Source of the DNA: Kudoa neothunni
Taxonomy: Eukaryota > Cnidaria
Length of the DNA stretch: 64,000 bases
NCBI GenBank assembly: GCA_964304625.1
Contig: OZ199840.1
Span: 930,001 to 994,000 of the forward strand
Direction: 5' to 3'
In this document: in pieces, positions 50,584 through 63,580 of the stretch
How positions within the stretch are numbered: position 1 is the stretch's first letter
Layout of the letters: each line of letters begins with the position of its first letter
Translations under genes and position numbers: made by a program
The notes under the pieces: generated by a model
The model's input: only the letters and a program-made list of their open reading frames with translations
Databases searched by the model: none
What the model was told of the DNA's origin: nothing

Positions 50584-51800
50584 TTTCATCGAGTTTCAGT
50601 TGAATTTAAAATACCCCCTATATATATATATATTACTTTCAACCTTCAATTTAAAAATTCTATCCGCCCGTAAATATAAGTATGCGCACATATACATACA
50701 TCCCCTTTGCAGACTCCTCTTAAAATATTTTAGTTGGAATGCTCATTTTGAAAATTTTTTGATGAATTAAATGAATATTAGGATTGCCTTTATTTTTAAT
50801 CGAAACTGCTCGTTAAATTGAATTTGAAACAATGAGATTCATCTTGGGCTTGTAATATTACATCATCTAACTATTTAATTGAGTAAATATAAAAGGTTGC
50901 ATAGTTATTTATTAAAAAGAATATATTATAGTTTGTATCGGAGTTAAGGTATTAATTTAAGCAATATAAATTAGTATTCGTAAGTTTTCATCTGTCTATC
51001 TATCTATATTGTTTTATTATTTTATAATCTCCGTAATATATTTTATTTTTAATTATCTTAAATTTTATTGTTAAAATTATAGTAATTTAAAGAATTTTTA
51101 ATTTAATTCTGTCAGTGGATGAATTGGAAATTAATATATTTCTTGTAATGGTTTTAAGATATTTTTTAATTCAAAGTACTCTCAAATAGGAATGAAACCG
51201 ATTATTTTGCATTATTAATTGATAATTACCTATTTTTTTAATTTTTATAAAATAAAATATTTTGTTATGAATATAATAGTTACAAGAATTTATTATAATT
51301 TTTATATGAATAATTATAAACTAAGATTTACCAAATTAATTATATAAAATAATAATTAATATAAAAACATAATGAAGGATATGTTGGTCTTGAAAGAAAA
51401 TGAAGATTTATAATTTTAAAAATATATTTTATTAAGTTGTATAATTAAAATACAAATTCTGGAGTTTCGCCTAAAATTTGTTGTCCATTTTAATGATGAG
51501 ATTTTAGCTCTATTAAAACAATTACTCATGCCTAGATTATTCGACAAATTATTTAGATACGAAGATTTTATTATATGATCAAATGCTTTGATATTATTTC
51601 TTACTACATAATGTAAAAACGTAATGAATGATTTTTCAATGTATATATTTAAATTGGAAACATGAATAATTAATGAGTTCAGTATAAAGTAGACGACCAT
51701 GCTCAATTATATATTTCCTCGTTGTGGGGTGAAATGAGAATACCGTAACATTATCAGTTTAGTTAAATAGTTTCCTAGCGAATACCCATCAAAGTCAAAT
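50584..51800. other. AT-rich spacer
   Basis: No gene; a 96-codon minus-strand frame at 51416-51706 is low-complexity. Confidence 0.5.
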
Positions 51801-54079
51801 CTAATAATGTGTGAGAATTATGAAGGTGACTGAGAAAAGTTGATTCTGACATATTTATTGTTGAGGCAGTGTTGATAAAAAGTATGACATCCCCAACCTA
51901 ATTTCAACATTAACGAAACGTTAATCATATCTATAATAATTACCCTGATTTTTTTGCTATTAATCGCAGGTTTGTCCTCGAGCAAGTTAACAATGATGTA
52001 TTTATCTTGCATGCTTCTATAAACTTGAACCCCATACGATTCTTCCCATTTCTTGTGTAGCCTGCAGAAATGATTTGGTATTCTTTTTCTGGTCGATGGT
52101 TTCTGATAAATCTCATATTAGTTGTTACTTCGGTTATACTACTGGTGGAAGACTCTGAATCAGTATATAGGGCGTTTTTATCTTTGTTCTCATCGGAATC
52201 ATCGTTGTGGTCCGAATCTAATCATTCAAAAATTTTAATCACTTTCAATAAATTAAAGCTAATAAGTGAAATTACAAAAGTTCAATGTGGTTGGACTGAC
52301 ACAGCCAAAATTGCGCATTACACCTATTTTAATTTTGTTTTCGTATTTCCAATTAATTGTAAGAATATCTCTAATGTCGTCAAGACTTTTGTACATGACA
52401 AATTGGTTATTAATATACAAGACAACATCACCACGCTTAGGTGATAGCCATTGATTTGGCATGATTGTAGGAGTGTAGCCAGTGATGATGGTAGGGGTAA
52501 AGATTGTGGACACCTTAGTAAAATCTCCTCCATCTAGATCGAGTACTTGCATTGGGTTTTCAATCATCACTACTTCCATAAATCGGTAGTTGTATTTCAC
52601 TCTAACAAAATGTTCAAAATGGAAATTAATCATTTCTTTACTTGTCTTTTTGTATAGAGTTAAAATAGTCGAACTGATTAAGTAAATATTTCTCTTTAAA
52701 GGTAAACGTTTTTTTCAAATTAGGACGAATGCGTAACAAAATTAACGTATACATCTTGAAATGAGTGGAACCGGTTAATATTTTAAAGATGGCGTCCGTT
52801 TCCCCGTTAAATGCAGAGTAATTGTTGACAGATAGTATATAATCACCAGCAAAAATACAATCGCGATATTTGAAAGCGGTGAGTCCGAACTGGATTCGAT
52901 TAATTTGAACCAATGGTGGAAAACTTTCACACTCTTTTTGATTCTCGGGCGAGTCTTCTTCAAAAATAGGAAAAGGGACAAATCTGATGTCCAACCCAAA
53001 AGAAAGTGTGTCACATGCAATCTCAACCTCCACAAAATCGACCATCATTTTGCATTGTAACTCGTTAGTACGCAAAAGAGTTTGTTGTCTGCCTAGACGT
53101 TTAACTCGATTTGAATTGTCAGGTTTCCTACGTCAAATAATAATTAATTTCCGCCTAATGACGATGCAAATAGTTACTTAGGTACACAAACTTCCTTTTT
53201 CTCCTCAACAACTACCTTATCAGCAGTCCTATTCCTTTTTTTTACTTTTTCCCTAAATAACATGGCAGCCTAGTTTCATCTATTAAAAAGCAATTGCTAA
53301 CCATTCAACTGGTAGATCAGGATCACTATCGGAGAAATTTTTGAAATGCCTACAAAAATTTCCATTGACACAATAGTGAAGTTTTTGAGCATAAAGTTTA
53401 CATTTTGTTCATTTTATATTTTGATTTGCGGTGGAAGCGGGTGAAATATCTTTCGTGAATATGAGTTTTGTCCACGGAATTATGACAAGGGAACCTCAAT
53501 CCAAAATAAATATCTCCAACATTGAAACTGTACACAAACAATGAATCTTGTTTCATCATATCAAACAACTCTGTGGTGATTCTCACACAGCGATTGTTTT
53601 GTACCTTTGACTTTGGTTTACTTCTATCGGTTCTCGGTAGTATGCAATAAACTACAAACACATATAAGCCCAAAAAAGGACAGCTTTTTAAACTCACATA
53701 ATGTGCTTATTTTTGTTATATTTTGAATAGTCCTCGCTTTAAATCTCCCATCAAAGGAGGTTTCCTTATATTTTCTAGCTAGATATTCGTCCAACTTGTA
53801 CATTATAGGTATGCATTGGGTAAGTTCTATTCTGATGGAACGTTTACCTGCTTCGTTTAGTATACTTAATGCGTTATACAATGTGCCACCGCACACATCT
53901 TTTCCATCTATTGAAATAACAACCTTGCCTACTTCAAACTGACGTTTATTGCATATGGTGTGGTCTACACTTTCTACTCTGACAAATTGGTTCTCGTCGG
54001 AACCGCCGCATAATGTTAGCGTTGCCGAAATGGTACTCGCTCTTAATTTTACAACTTGCACCCTTTTACGACAAACCAT
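51801..54079 (-). CDS. Multi-PDZ protein, minus member of a divergent pair
   Basis: ATG at 54079, about nine exons, GT-AG introns of about 45-60 nt with matching phases. Four PDZ-like units are visible. Unit 1 has LTLCGGSDENQFVRVES and VGKVVISIDGKDVCGGTLYN. Unit 2 has LSFGLDIRFVPF (GLGF-type loop) and AGDYILSVNNYSAFNGETDA. Unit 3 has KRGDVVLYINNQFVMYKSLD. Unit 4 has SYGVQVYRSMQDKYIIVNLL. A basic linker (EKVKKRNRTADKVVVEEKKE) lies between 1 and 2, and an acidic one (SDHNDDSDENKDKN) before 4. There is no signal peptide or membrane segment, so it is a cytoplasmic scaffold by inference. One frame change near 52052 lies in a run of five A. The last exon (NQLFSVTFIILTHY) is tentative. Confidence 0.78.
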
Positions 54080-54487
54080 TGGTTTGGAAACGCATAGTTT
54101 ACAATTCAGATAACATTACCAACCAGATCTTAACTTGACACATTTAGATTCCATCACGTTAATTAGTTTATACCCTCGCTGAATAAAAACATCAGATTTG
54201 TGGCGTCTTCCTCAGATTGTAGGCGGCTATTCTTTTAAATATTACAACTTATTGTCTAAATTTATTTTATGGTTATGATTCCAGGTTACAAGGTATTCAG
54301 TGATAGCATCCAATTATGGAACAATAAATATATCCAATTAAGAACAGTTAGAGATTCCATCGCTCTAATTAGGTGTTAAGAGTGAGAAGAATAGTGACGC
54401 AAGTGATAAAATTTGGTACATAATCCTCCACAAAAATATCTATATAAGGGTCGGTGAAAACTTCTAGTTCTGATACAACTAAAATAC
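54080..54487. promoter_or_regulatory. Shared intergenic region of the divergent PDZ pair
   Basis: These 408 bp separate the start codons of two head-to-head PDZ genes and must hold both promoters. A TATATAAG-like box lies at about 54441-54448, 40 bp before the plus-strand ATG. No convincing symmetrical element was found for the minus gene. Confidence 0.45.
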
Positions 54488-56785
54488 ATGCAGACGGTCG
54501 CTGTAAAATTAAGATCCAGAGATAACGATGACCCGCTCCTTTCAGTGAAAGGCGGGTCAGAATGTGAAGAATTTGTTCAAGTGGACAACATAAAAGGTTC
54601 TCATATAGGGGGAGAAATCAACCCTGGGGATCTGATTGTATGTTTCGATGGGAAAATAATTGTGGGATATACTTACACCGACGCATGCAACCTAATCCGG
54701 GAGACCAGCATCAAGAAGGATTGCGTCGTTCTGAAGTTATGGTCGAAAGAACAATGCAATAAAAATCTCCGGGTTTCCTTTATTCCACATTTGGCGAACG
54801 CAGTTTTGAGAAAAGTGTCAAAAACGAGGCTCTTTTCAATTTGTGTTGCTACCGACAAATAAGTAAGTCACTTATTTCAGGATGGTTTGAAGTGATCTTC
54901 TAAAAAATTAACAATAGTTTGCAATAACAAACAACAATGTGAATTAAATGACCAACTCTACAGATATGTGTCCAATTGCGATCTGACTCTAATCCAAGAA
55001 GGCGGTGCTGCCATTTACTTATGCAAAGATAACGGAATCTTTTATGGACTGCTTGTTCCTGAACCTGGCTCTGTAATGGATCAAGATTTGGTAATAATAA
55101 TGAAAGAAAATGAGTAAATAATTTTCATTAACTCCCGATACATTGCTGCTCAAAATTATACATTGGTTTCTAATGGATATATTTGTAGGAAGACCATAAG
55201 GGAAAGCATCTCGTATATTAGTGACAGCAGTTACGTGGATCCTGATTTGTAATATTCTGTAACATAAGGAATGTAATAACTTGTTAATAGAATCAGAGAT
55301 TTTAAAATTGAGGATTTGGAGTCATTGACCTATTGTTCATCCTTAAAGTAATCATATCGTTTAGTTACTAATTGACAGTTAAATATTAACCATTTGATGC
55401 ATAGTGACCCTAACGACGAGCGTGAAATTGTCCGTAGAGAAAGAGTTTTGATTACAAAACATCGTATCACACTAAAACCTATAAATAAACGATACGGATT
55501 CGAACTGGAACAGAGTGATCAAGATGTTGTTATTAGACGAATTTTGGATATAGATAAATGTTTCAGAGCGTGTCTAATGGTGTCCAAAATTGACAGACAA
55601 TGTGGTGTTGAGAATCTGAATAAAATTCATCTGAGGGATGTGTTGTATTCAGCGGGACATACCAACGCTCACAATAACACCGCCGAGCAAATACTAAGTT
55701 ATGTCAAGAAACAGGCCAAACTAGGAAAACCAGCAAAATTTACATTTATCCGAATACAATTCTATATACAGAAGAAACTTATAACCTGTCGTATGCATAA
55801 AGTGAAAATTAAAGTGCGTGTCACCGATGATGATGAAGAATACGATTCAACGTATCTTTTACTCGGATAACATTACCAATATTCACAACTCTCTTAGGTC
55901 TGTGTCAGATGTCACTGAAAAAACCAGTGAAACTGACTGCCCGAAAAATGAATCACGTTTTGATACTCCTATTATAATCTGTTCGATGAAAGACTTATCA
56001 AAAAATCAATTTGTTGTTGTCAAACATGTCAATTATTGTCCAACCGATAACCAGACTCGCCTACAACCAGGTGACATTATTTACAGTGTCAATGGAATGA
56101 AAATGATCAACATGGACGCCGAATCCGTTGAAAAACACATATGCTGTTGTAAGGACAAAAACGACAGTGTTGAATTAGTAGTTTTAACCAAGATACCTTT
56201 GTCTGAATCGTTGTCAACGTTGAAAAGAGGTAATTAATGCTCCAAGTAATACATTATTGATTACTCTACCCTCAATTAGATGACCTTAAAAATATTGGAA
56301 TCACTCAAAATAAATGCATATCACATCCAAATATCAACCAAAGATATTCAACAGTTACTGTTAATATAATAACTAGTGTTAAACTATTTTTAGAGTTCAT
56401 CTCAATCTAGCAATGAGTTTATATTATCTGTAACTGATTTTGTCGTGAAAACTATCCTCTGCAAAAGCGCGCTTGAAATTTATGGTTTTATTATCTCAAA
56501 GAACAAACAAAAGCAATGCGTCGTTGATGGAGTGGTATCAAATAGTATTGCTCAAAAATCTGAAAAAATGAATGTAACTTAATTAGAAATCCTATTTTTG
56601 TAATCTCTGGTTAAATTTTGTTTTAACAGAAAGGAGATATAATACTATCTATCAACAATATCCCCACCAGAGATCTTTCCTTAGATGCACTAAAACACTT
56701 GATCGATTGCTCACAAAATTCCCTACACCTACAAATCTTCAAAAAGTCCTCGGATACTAGCGAGTGTCCGACTAGCACCATCTAA
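54488..56785 (+). CDS. Multi-PDZ protein, plus member of a divergent pair
   Basis: Starts MQTVAVKLRSRDNDDPLLSV. About eight exons join in phase by GT-AG introns: 55256-55297 (42 nt), about 55350-55406 and about 55849-55896 were checked base by base. PDZ-like units: GGSECEEFVQVDNI with PGDLIVCFDGKIIVGYTYTD; LTLIQEGGAAIYLCKDNG; INKRYGFELEQSDQDVVIRR; PGDIIYSVNGMKMINMDAES; and IYGFIISKNKQ with KGDIILSINNIPTRDLSLDA. It ends SSDTSECPTSTI, a class I-like PDZ-binding C-terminus (S/T-x-hydrophobic). Exon 1 needs one extra A in a five-A run near 54820 to meet its donor. The joint around 56230-56391 is unresolved by one base. Paralogous to the minus-strand gene. Confidence 0.78.
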
Positions 56786-59599
56786 AGGTTGGATTTTACT
56801 TTATCGAATAAAATTTAAAACTAACAGTGATGTATGCTTAGACTTAGTTTTACATATAATTCTTACAATTATATTAATTTAGTTAAACTACCTTCTCTAT
56901 TATCAAATCTTCACAACATTCTCTAATCGTTTCAATTTTAATTTACTACCCTTCACAACGGTCCCTCTACTTCAAACTTCACGAAAAATGTTGAATTCAC
57001 ACTTATTCCTCATCCTTGCGTCCACTTAAATGTTTAAAGCTATCTCAATATTATTTAATGTTGAGGATATATATTTTCCCAAACTTTAGTTAATTATAAA
57101 TTATAACTTATATATTAGTTAGTATTATTTGGAAAAATTGGATTTGTTGTTATTTCTTGCGTTCTGCTATGTTTCCTTTCATTACTTTAACAATTATATG
57201 CATCTTTCATCATTATAGGACTTTTATTATATTTTTTTCAATAAATGTTACTGCGATATATTTTTTCATTTTAAGTCGTTGAAAGAATTATATTTAAATT
57301 ATTAAAGGGATTATATTTTATAACCAACTAATATCCCAAATAAATTATCATTATTGTTTTTAAAATTCCAGTAAAAAATAAAAAATAGATAAGTATTAAC
57401 AAAATGAATTTGTCTATCCGTTAAATGCTGCGTTTCTTCGAAAATAAGATCAAGTGTTTTTCAAGACAACGTTCAATATACGAACTACTATCTATATCTG
57501 ATGTAAAATTAAGGTAGGACCGATTTTATATACTAGGGAACACGAAATGTGAAATATTTCAACTCCAATGTGCAATTTTATTAGAGCAGTCCTTCCCAAT
57601 TAAAATTTGACCCTAACCTCCTTGTTATAATAAAATGAAATCAACGCCACCTCTGCGTAAGATAAGGCGCTATTGAATCAAAAATTCTCAAAAATTATTT
57701 TTTTTATGGTCAGATATCACAACCCTTAAGTCAGGGTTCTACAAATTTTTCTTTTCTTCCACCTCATTTCGTAGGTAATTTACTTAGTTATAAACCCCTC
57801 TCCAGAGATTCTAAAAATGACATACCCACAACTCGTCGCATTCTACCGCAAATGAGCATCAAACTCTTTAAAAATTGTTTTAGGGTATTTAGCTTGTTAT
57901 ATTTCATATTGAGATTATGATTTCTTACTATTTTAGGTAATATTTTGCTTTTTTAATGGGAGATCAAAAACACAATCTTATATCATTATAAGAACACAGA
58001 TAGGAGGGGATAAATTCTTGTATTAAGGTTATTTTTATTTAATGACCACAAATCTAATTCAAATAAATATTAGAGATGTGAAAACATTCAAGAAATGGGC
58101 GTCTAATCATTTCACTATTGCTAAATACCTTTTTTTTCAAGAAAAGTGCCACCATAACCACATTGTTACGTTTTATGATATTAAATGGGACTATTATTAA
58201 CGATATAATTAAAAAGTATGATGTGACTAAATAACACTCATCTAGCAGGGCCTACTAAAATGTAACTTAAAATATTTTTATCGACTACACGCATAAAATT
58301 CCAGTAAATACCATTTTAAAAAGAAAATATCAAATTAATACCATAAAACAATGACAAATATTATTCTAAATTTTATCTGGAATCAACATTTTAAAAATAT
58401 AATTAAAAATTACAATAATTTCAAATTATAATGTTATTTTGATATGAAAAATGCTTTTACTATTATTTGTACGCATGTGCGATTAAAAATATTAAAGTAT
58501 TTTCAAGTTTTCGACGTAAAGAAGTAGAAATATGTCTAAAATATCTCACGCATATATTATTCCTAGTATATAATAAAATACAAAATTATACTAATCAAAA
58601 AATATCATTTATTAACAGTGTAAAGTCAAAATATATATAAAAAATTGTAGATAGATGTAAATTTACACAGATATTTATGATCGGATTATAGCTCAAAGAA
58701 ACAATTATATTAGCAGATTTACCCTAATGAATCTTTTTTTATCATAATAACACTCAATAGGCCTCCCTAGATGAGTCGCTTGTGTACGATTATAATCATA
58801 TAATTTTGCACAAATATGGCCACAACGGTAGATTTTAAGACTGCATTACAACATATATAGATAATAAAATATTTTGTCGTAAGAATCTTAAAAAGATAAT
58901 AAGAATATTTTATTCTTATTCTTAATTTTAATTAATTTTAAGATAGTGGTCCATAACCTAAGGTTGCCTGAAGAGTTTTTGAAGTGTTCACAGCACAGGG
59001 TATGAAACGGCAATCACGGATTATTATAAGTATTTTTGTAAATTTGATTCAAATCACGTTTAAAAATAAGAATTATCATTATTAGTAGATTCTTAATTTA
59101 AAGTAAACTATCGGTACGTTGTATACATTCCTGATAACGATTAATATTAGTGATTATTTAAACTTAAGAAAAATAACTTTATTGTATTCGTTAGTTATTT
59201 ATAAGCCCCAAAGTGTGTCTTCTACATAAATTAAAAAATTAAATTCCATAACTATAAAACTGGATATTGATTTTAACGTGATAAATGAAAATTGAAAAAA
59301 AATGCTAGGGTAGTTGATAATTCATTTTATTAAATAATTTAGCGTAGAGAAGAAAATTGGGAAACATTATCATGACCCTCCCTCCTTGTACGGAGCCGAA
59401 ATAATCACAACTTTTCCGATAGGATCACCCAAATACTTAAATAGAATAGAAGAAATTGTTTTACATTTTATCTATTAACGTATAGATAAAATTTACACAT
59501 ATATACCTAATTTTTTCACATCAATCTACGTTGATTTAAAAGTTTAACTGGTCAAAAAACTCATCTTTGACACTAATCAATATCTATTAGTGTATTAAA

Positions 59600-59850
59600 T
59601 CCAATAAGATTTATGTATATAATGTATGCCCATTTTGCATAAAATCGAAAATGTGCTGTGTGAATCTTCATCTTCATTCTCAGTAGTTCTGTCTATATTA
59701 TCTTCGAGGGATAAATCATCGATTTCAGATCGTTCTAATTCTGAGATATCATCATTTGAAAAAGAATATTCCAAGAGTTTCTCTGCATTATCGCGATAAG
59801 TTTTTGTAGGAATGATTAATTTTCTCAGATATAAAATTTATCGTAAAATG
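59600..59850 (-). pseudogene. Orphan acidic coding segment, possibly a piggyBac N-terminus
   Basis: About 80 codons are open on the minus strand without a usable ATG, including TYRDNAEKLLEYSFSNDDIS, ELERSEIDDLSLEDNIDR and TTENEDEDS. Acidic serine-rich stretches like this occur at the N-terminus of many piggyBac transposases, but nothing else of such an element follows. A host exon is the alternative. Confidence 0.35.
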
Positions 59851-60984
59851 TAATAGCGGTCGATTTCTTAAATAACGTTTTAAGTCAATTAGTATCAAAT
59901 GAAATCCAAACGTCGTATTAAATCTATAGATTTTCGGATTAAATTGACGATATTTCTCTTATATAATGTGCTGGATCACAAACAAATAAATGCGAATGAA
60001 TATAATATAAAAAATAAAATAGTATGAGTCTAAAACAGTAGAAGAATACTGCAACAAATTTATGATGTTACAAAAAACCCTGTAAATATTTATTTTAGAG
60101 AAATTAATTATACAATTGTTTTTAATAAAATGAAGCGTTGTAACTTATTAGAGGCAGGTAGGAAATTACGTGTCGAACAGTTGAGTCTTCTTTGAATTGA
60201 CAACAAAATAGAAAATTCAGGGTATCAAATAAACCTCTCACTTTGGAGGGTGAGGGTTAAAGGTCAGAAAATTCAATGGATTTTCTACAACATGTATAGA
60301 CTTAGACCCCCAACGTAATTATCGACTCCTTAGAAGCTCTCATTGGCTCAAAGAGGCGATATCGACCACTTTGGGGACTTTTAACCTAGACCCAAAATTC
60401 GTACCCCTAGTCTGTACCCCCAATCGGAGAACCCTGTTTTAGAATCCCCTCGCGCATGTGTCACCCAAAGATAAACAAATTTAAACAAAATTACTATTTA
60501 TCTCGTATGTAGAGCATATCTTATCCTAGCATCTTACGTTTTTAAGCTAGTTTTATTGTTTAGGATGCCGTTAAAATATTAATCAATCCGAAAATTAATG
60601 ATTTAATTATTAATTGAAGTGTACTCTCTATAAGGGTTAATTCAATAATTTGCCTATGGGATGGAAAAATGTTCTTTTTAATTATTAAAAGTTGTTATGA
60701 CAATTTTTAATAACTAATATTACTTTTGATAATTCGCAACAACAAAATCTAACATTAGAAGCCATCTCGTGACGATGTGTGGTCCAAGTGGACCTCATTT
60801 AAAATTTTTTTTAACTCCAAAGAAATTATTAATTCTGATATTCAAACGCATGCGCAAAACTACAAATTTAATTATTTTAAAATATTTTTTAATTTTGTTA
60901 TTTCACTCCTTATTCTGACTATTTGATGCAATGGTTGGTTAAATGGAAAGTAACTGATGTTAAAATATGCACCATCAGCATAGG

Positions 60985-61041
60985 GATGGTATGGCACAAC
61001 CGCCATTAAGTTATGGCTTTGAGAGTTCGAACTCTACCATC
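60985..61041 (+). other. Short tRNA-like structured element
   Basis: GATGGTA (60985-60991) pairs perfectly with TACCATC (61035-61041). Inside are a hairpin ATGGC/GCCAT (60991-61005) and AGAGTTCGAACTCT (61022-61035), which looks like a T-arm. At 57 nt, with no anticodon arm, it is too short for a normal tRNA. A reduced, armless tRNA or a repeat-derived tRNA fragment is possible. Confidence 0.3.
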
Positions 61042-61639
61042 AACTATTCATTACATTATAAGGGGTGAATTTTTATGATTTCATCTTTAATAAATTTCTG
61101 GGAAAGAGTTATTTTCGTTATTTGTTGTGAAGCGCCTTGAAGATTACTCGGATTAAAACCAACAATTTGAGTTGCGCAATGGCATGAAAATCAATTTTTT
61201 AAATTTTTTTAAATCGATATAAAATAAAAACATTAAAAAATAAGAAATATACCACCTCATATTTTATTATTTATTTTGTTGTGAAGACAATTATCAAAAA
61301 ATAAGTTAAAATATACCTGATTAAATATTATCGAGAACTTGAAGTATTTTTAAACTTTTGAAATTCCTAAAAAATTGAAAATTTCGTTTTATTTCGTTAT
61401 TTGCAGAAATTTTTGTAAAAATTTTTTTTACACGTGCGTATACAGATATTCACATCGTTAACTACTATTTTTAGATTCGAATAATATATAAAGTTGAAGA
61501 ATTGTATAAATCAATCAGACAATCTATTTTCAAATGTATATAATAACGATAACAGCAATTTTCACGTTATATTCTATCCCTATAAACATGAAGAGGAGGA
61601 ACGTGTATACAATCCGGAAACAGCAGTTTATCCCCCACC

Positions 61640-62600
61640 TAATCCACATTATGTGAGTTGTGCAAAAAAGACAAACAATTAATATGATATATGTCATCCC
61701 ATCCAATCCGCCGAATTACACCAAATCCGGAACTCAGGCGCCCGCCCCATACACGTTTCCGATGGTCCCCGGCGAATTCATTGAGGTGGTAGACCATGCG
61801 ATGGATGTGGCCGTGTTTGCTGAGGTTGGTGTAGACCTCCCACTTATCGGATACAATTGTAATAGCTAATAAAAATTATTATAATTCCTTTGTTAAATTG
61901 TTACCCCGCTCCTTATTTTGTAATATGTGTGGTAGCAAGATGGCCCAATTTCTATGCTCCATAATGTTGAGGAACATTTTGGTTGCTCCTCTTTCAATGC
62001 CACCGCACATCCACACATCATCGACCGGCCTTCCTTTGTTTTTCTTCCGATTATCTTTTCGTCTATCTCGACGACCTTACCCTCTCCTGATTTGGTTTAA
62101 ATTTAAGACATAATTAAAGATATACCATCAAGTTTTTCATTGTCACGCATAAGAATTTCAGAACATATGTGCTGAAATTCTTTCATTTATTTTGACAAGG
62201 TTTTGTTGCACTCTATATTTGTGTCGATAGCTAATCTCTCATACGAGGCTCTATAGATCCAACCAAAAATAAGTTCTAGAATGACCTACAGGGAGCCAAA
62301 TTTATTTAAACTCAAAGAATAAATTAATCAATTACTCGTATTTTGAGATTCGAGTTTTCAAATATCGAACCTATTCTGATCGATATTTTCTTGCCACAAC
62401 TTCTGTATAGACCTTTCCATCAATATTTATTATTTTTCAAGGAGGAGCCCTTTGATATTGTCATCTTCAGTTTGCATTGTTGACAAAGTTTTCTTCTGTC
62501 TGTAATAAGCTTATTATTAAATAGAAATTCGAAAAGTTTTTTTTTATTTGAGCAAATCTTGTGAAGATGATAGGGTGTCAGAGAATGAGCCATTATTTTT
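61640..62600 (-). pseudogene. Merlin-type (IS1595/ISXO2-like) transposase remnant
   Basis: Minus strand from an ATG at 62593: FEFLFNNKLITDRRKLCQQC with the zinc-finger start C-x2-C, then SCGKKISIRIGSIFENSNLK. After a degraded middle come VEIDEKIIGRKTKEGR (first catalytic Asp), VDDVWMCGGIERGATKMFLN, HRNWAILLPHILQNK and IVSDKWEVYTNLSKHGHIHR (second catalytic Asp). This order is that of IS1016-like transposases, whose eukaryotic branch is Merlin. Stops and frame changes are numerous, so it is dead. Terminal repeats were not found. Plus-strand open frames here are shadows of it. Confidence 0.75.
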
Positions 62601-63511
62601 AATATGGGATATTCTCACACAACAATCTCCTTATATACGTTTAATTAAAAGTCTTCTAGGGAAGTATCATGTTCTAGAAAAGTTCAAGATTACTTTTAAA
62701 TCCGCCCACCAATATTTCATGTATTTATATATAAAAATTGAAATGATGTTAAATAAGTTTTCGTTTCATGTACCTTTAAAAAATGTTGTTTTTAAAAAGT
62801 CAGTGCGTAGAGGACACAGATCAAATGGCACACACAATGCAAAACTGCCGAACATGTTCTAACCCAGCGAGTAATACTGGATAAATAAATACCTTACAAA
62901 AATTAACTGATTTTTCGGTTAAATTAGACAAAAAACTCTAATGGCATTTATTTGCCTAAATATATAAAGGTGAATTATGGAAAAGATTAAGTTAGCATAT
63001 TATGGGTTATATAAATAATAACCTCGACAATGGTTAATCCACAAAAAAGATCGACTGATGGAACAGAATCATTTAAATCCTTCTATTCGAACATAAATAC
63101 AATTGCGCCGTGTATATATTAATAACTATTAAATAATATCTTCTCATAACCCGTCGTTTTAAACTTTGATGAGGCACCATCATAAATGCGATAAAAATTT
63201 TATTTAAATTGTATAATTTTGAATTTTACCTGTTTATATTCAATGTATAAACTAAAACATAGAATATTTAATTAAAATATAAAAAAATAATTGAAAATTT
63301 GCGTGGTAAAGTACAAAAATGAAGGTTATAAGTACAATTGTCATTTTTTTAATGCCTATGTCGAAAATTTTGTGCTTTTACAACGTGAAATTCAATATTC
63401 AATGCCAATCACCCCAGGACGGAGTATCATACTAAGGACTACGCTTTACCCGTATTTTTATATATTATGAAGTTGAATTATTACGTTTGAGCCTTTAGTA
63501 TTTTTTATATA
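62601..63511. other. AT-rich spacer
   Basis: Nothing recognisable; it may include the 5' end of the Merlin element. Confidence 0.4.
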
Positions 63512-63580
63512 CAGTAGATAACCGATTTTTTGTAAAGTCCTCAGGACCACCAAAAAGTGCGACAAATCGGTTACTTACTG
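63512..63580. mobile_element. 69-bp pogo/mariner-like MITE
   Basis: Left end CAGTAGATAACCGATTTTTT. Right end, reverse strand, CAGTAAGTAACCGATTTGTC. TA occurs on both sides (63510-63511 and 63581-63582). It is almost entirely its inverted ends. The end sequence differs from the CAGTCGAA family at 39872. Confidence 0.7.

Larger units (their letters stand above)
56786..61639. other. Long AT-rich region with repeat remnants
   Basis: No gene with confidence. hAT-like ends are seen near 57584 (CAGTCCTTCCCAATTAAAAT), 57736 (CAGGGTTCTAC) and 60420-60437 (GGAGAACCCTG). GC-richer patches at 57590-57850 and 60180-60470 are probably old MITEs. A short minus-strand reading at 57430-57510 (SSSYIERCLEKHLILFSKKR then SI and a stop) looks protein-like but stands alone. 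Confidence 0.4.

Noticed and set aside
61494-62113. Three plus-strand open frames, one proline-rich and reminiscent of a minicollagen
   Set aside because: They are antisense to the Merlin transposase remnant, whose motifs are unmistakable on the minus strand.
62548-62862. 104-codon plus-strand open frame
   Set aside because: It is antisense to the N-terminal zinc-finger part of the Merlin transposase.
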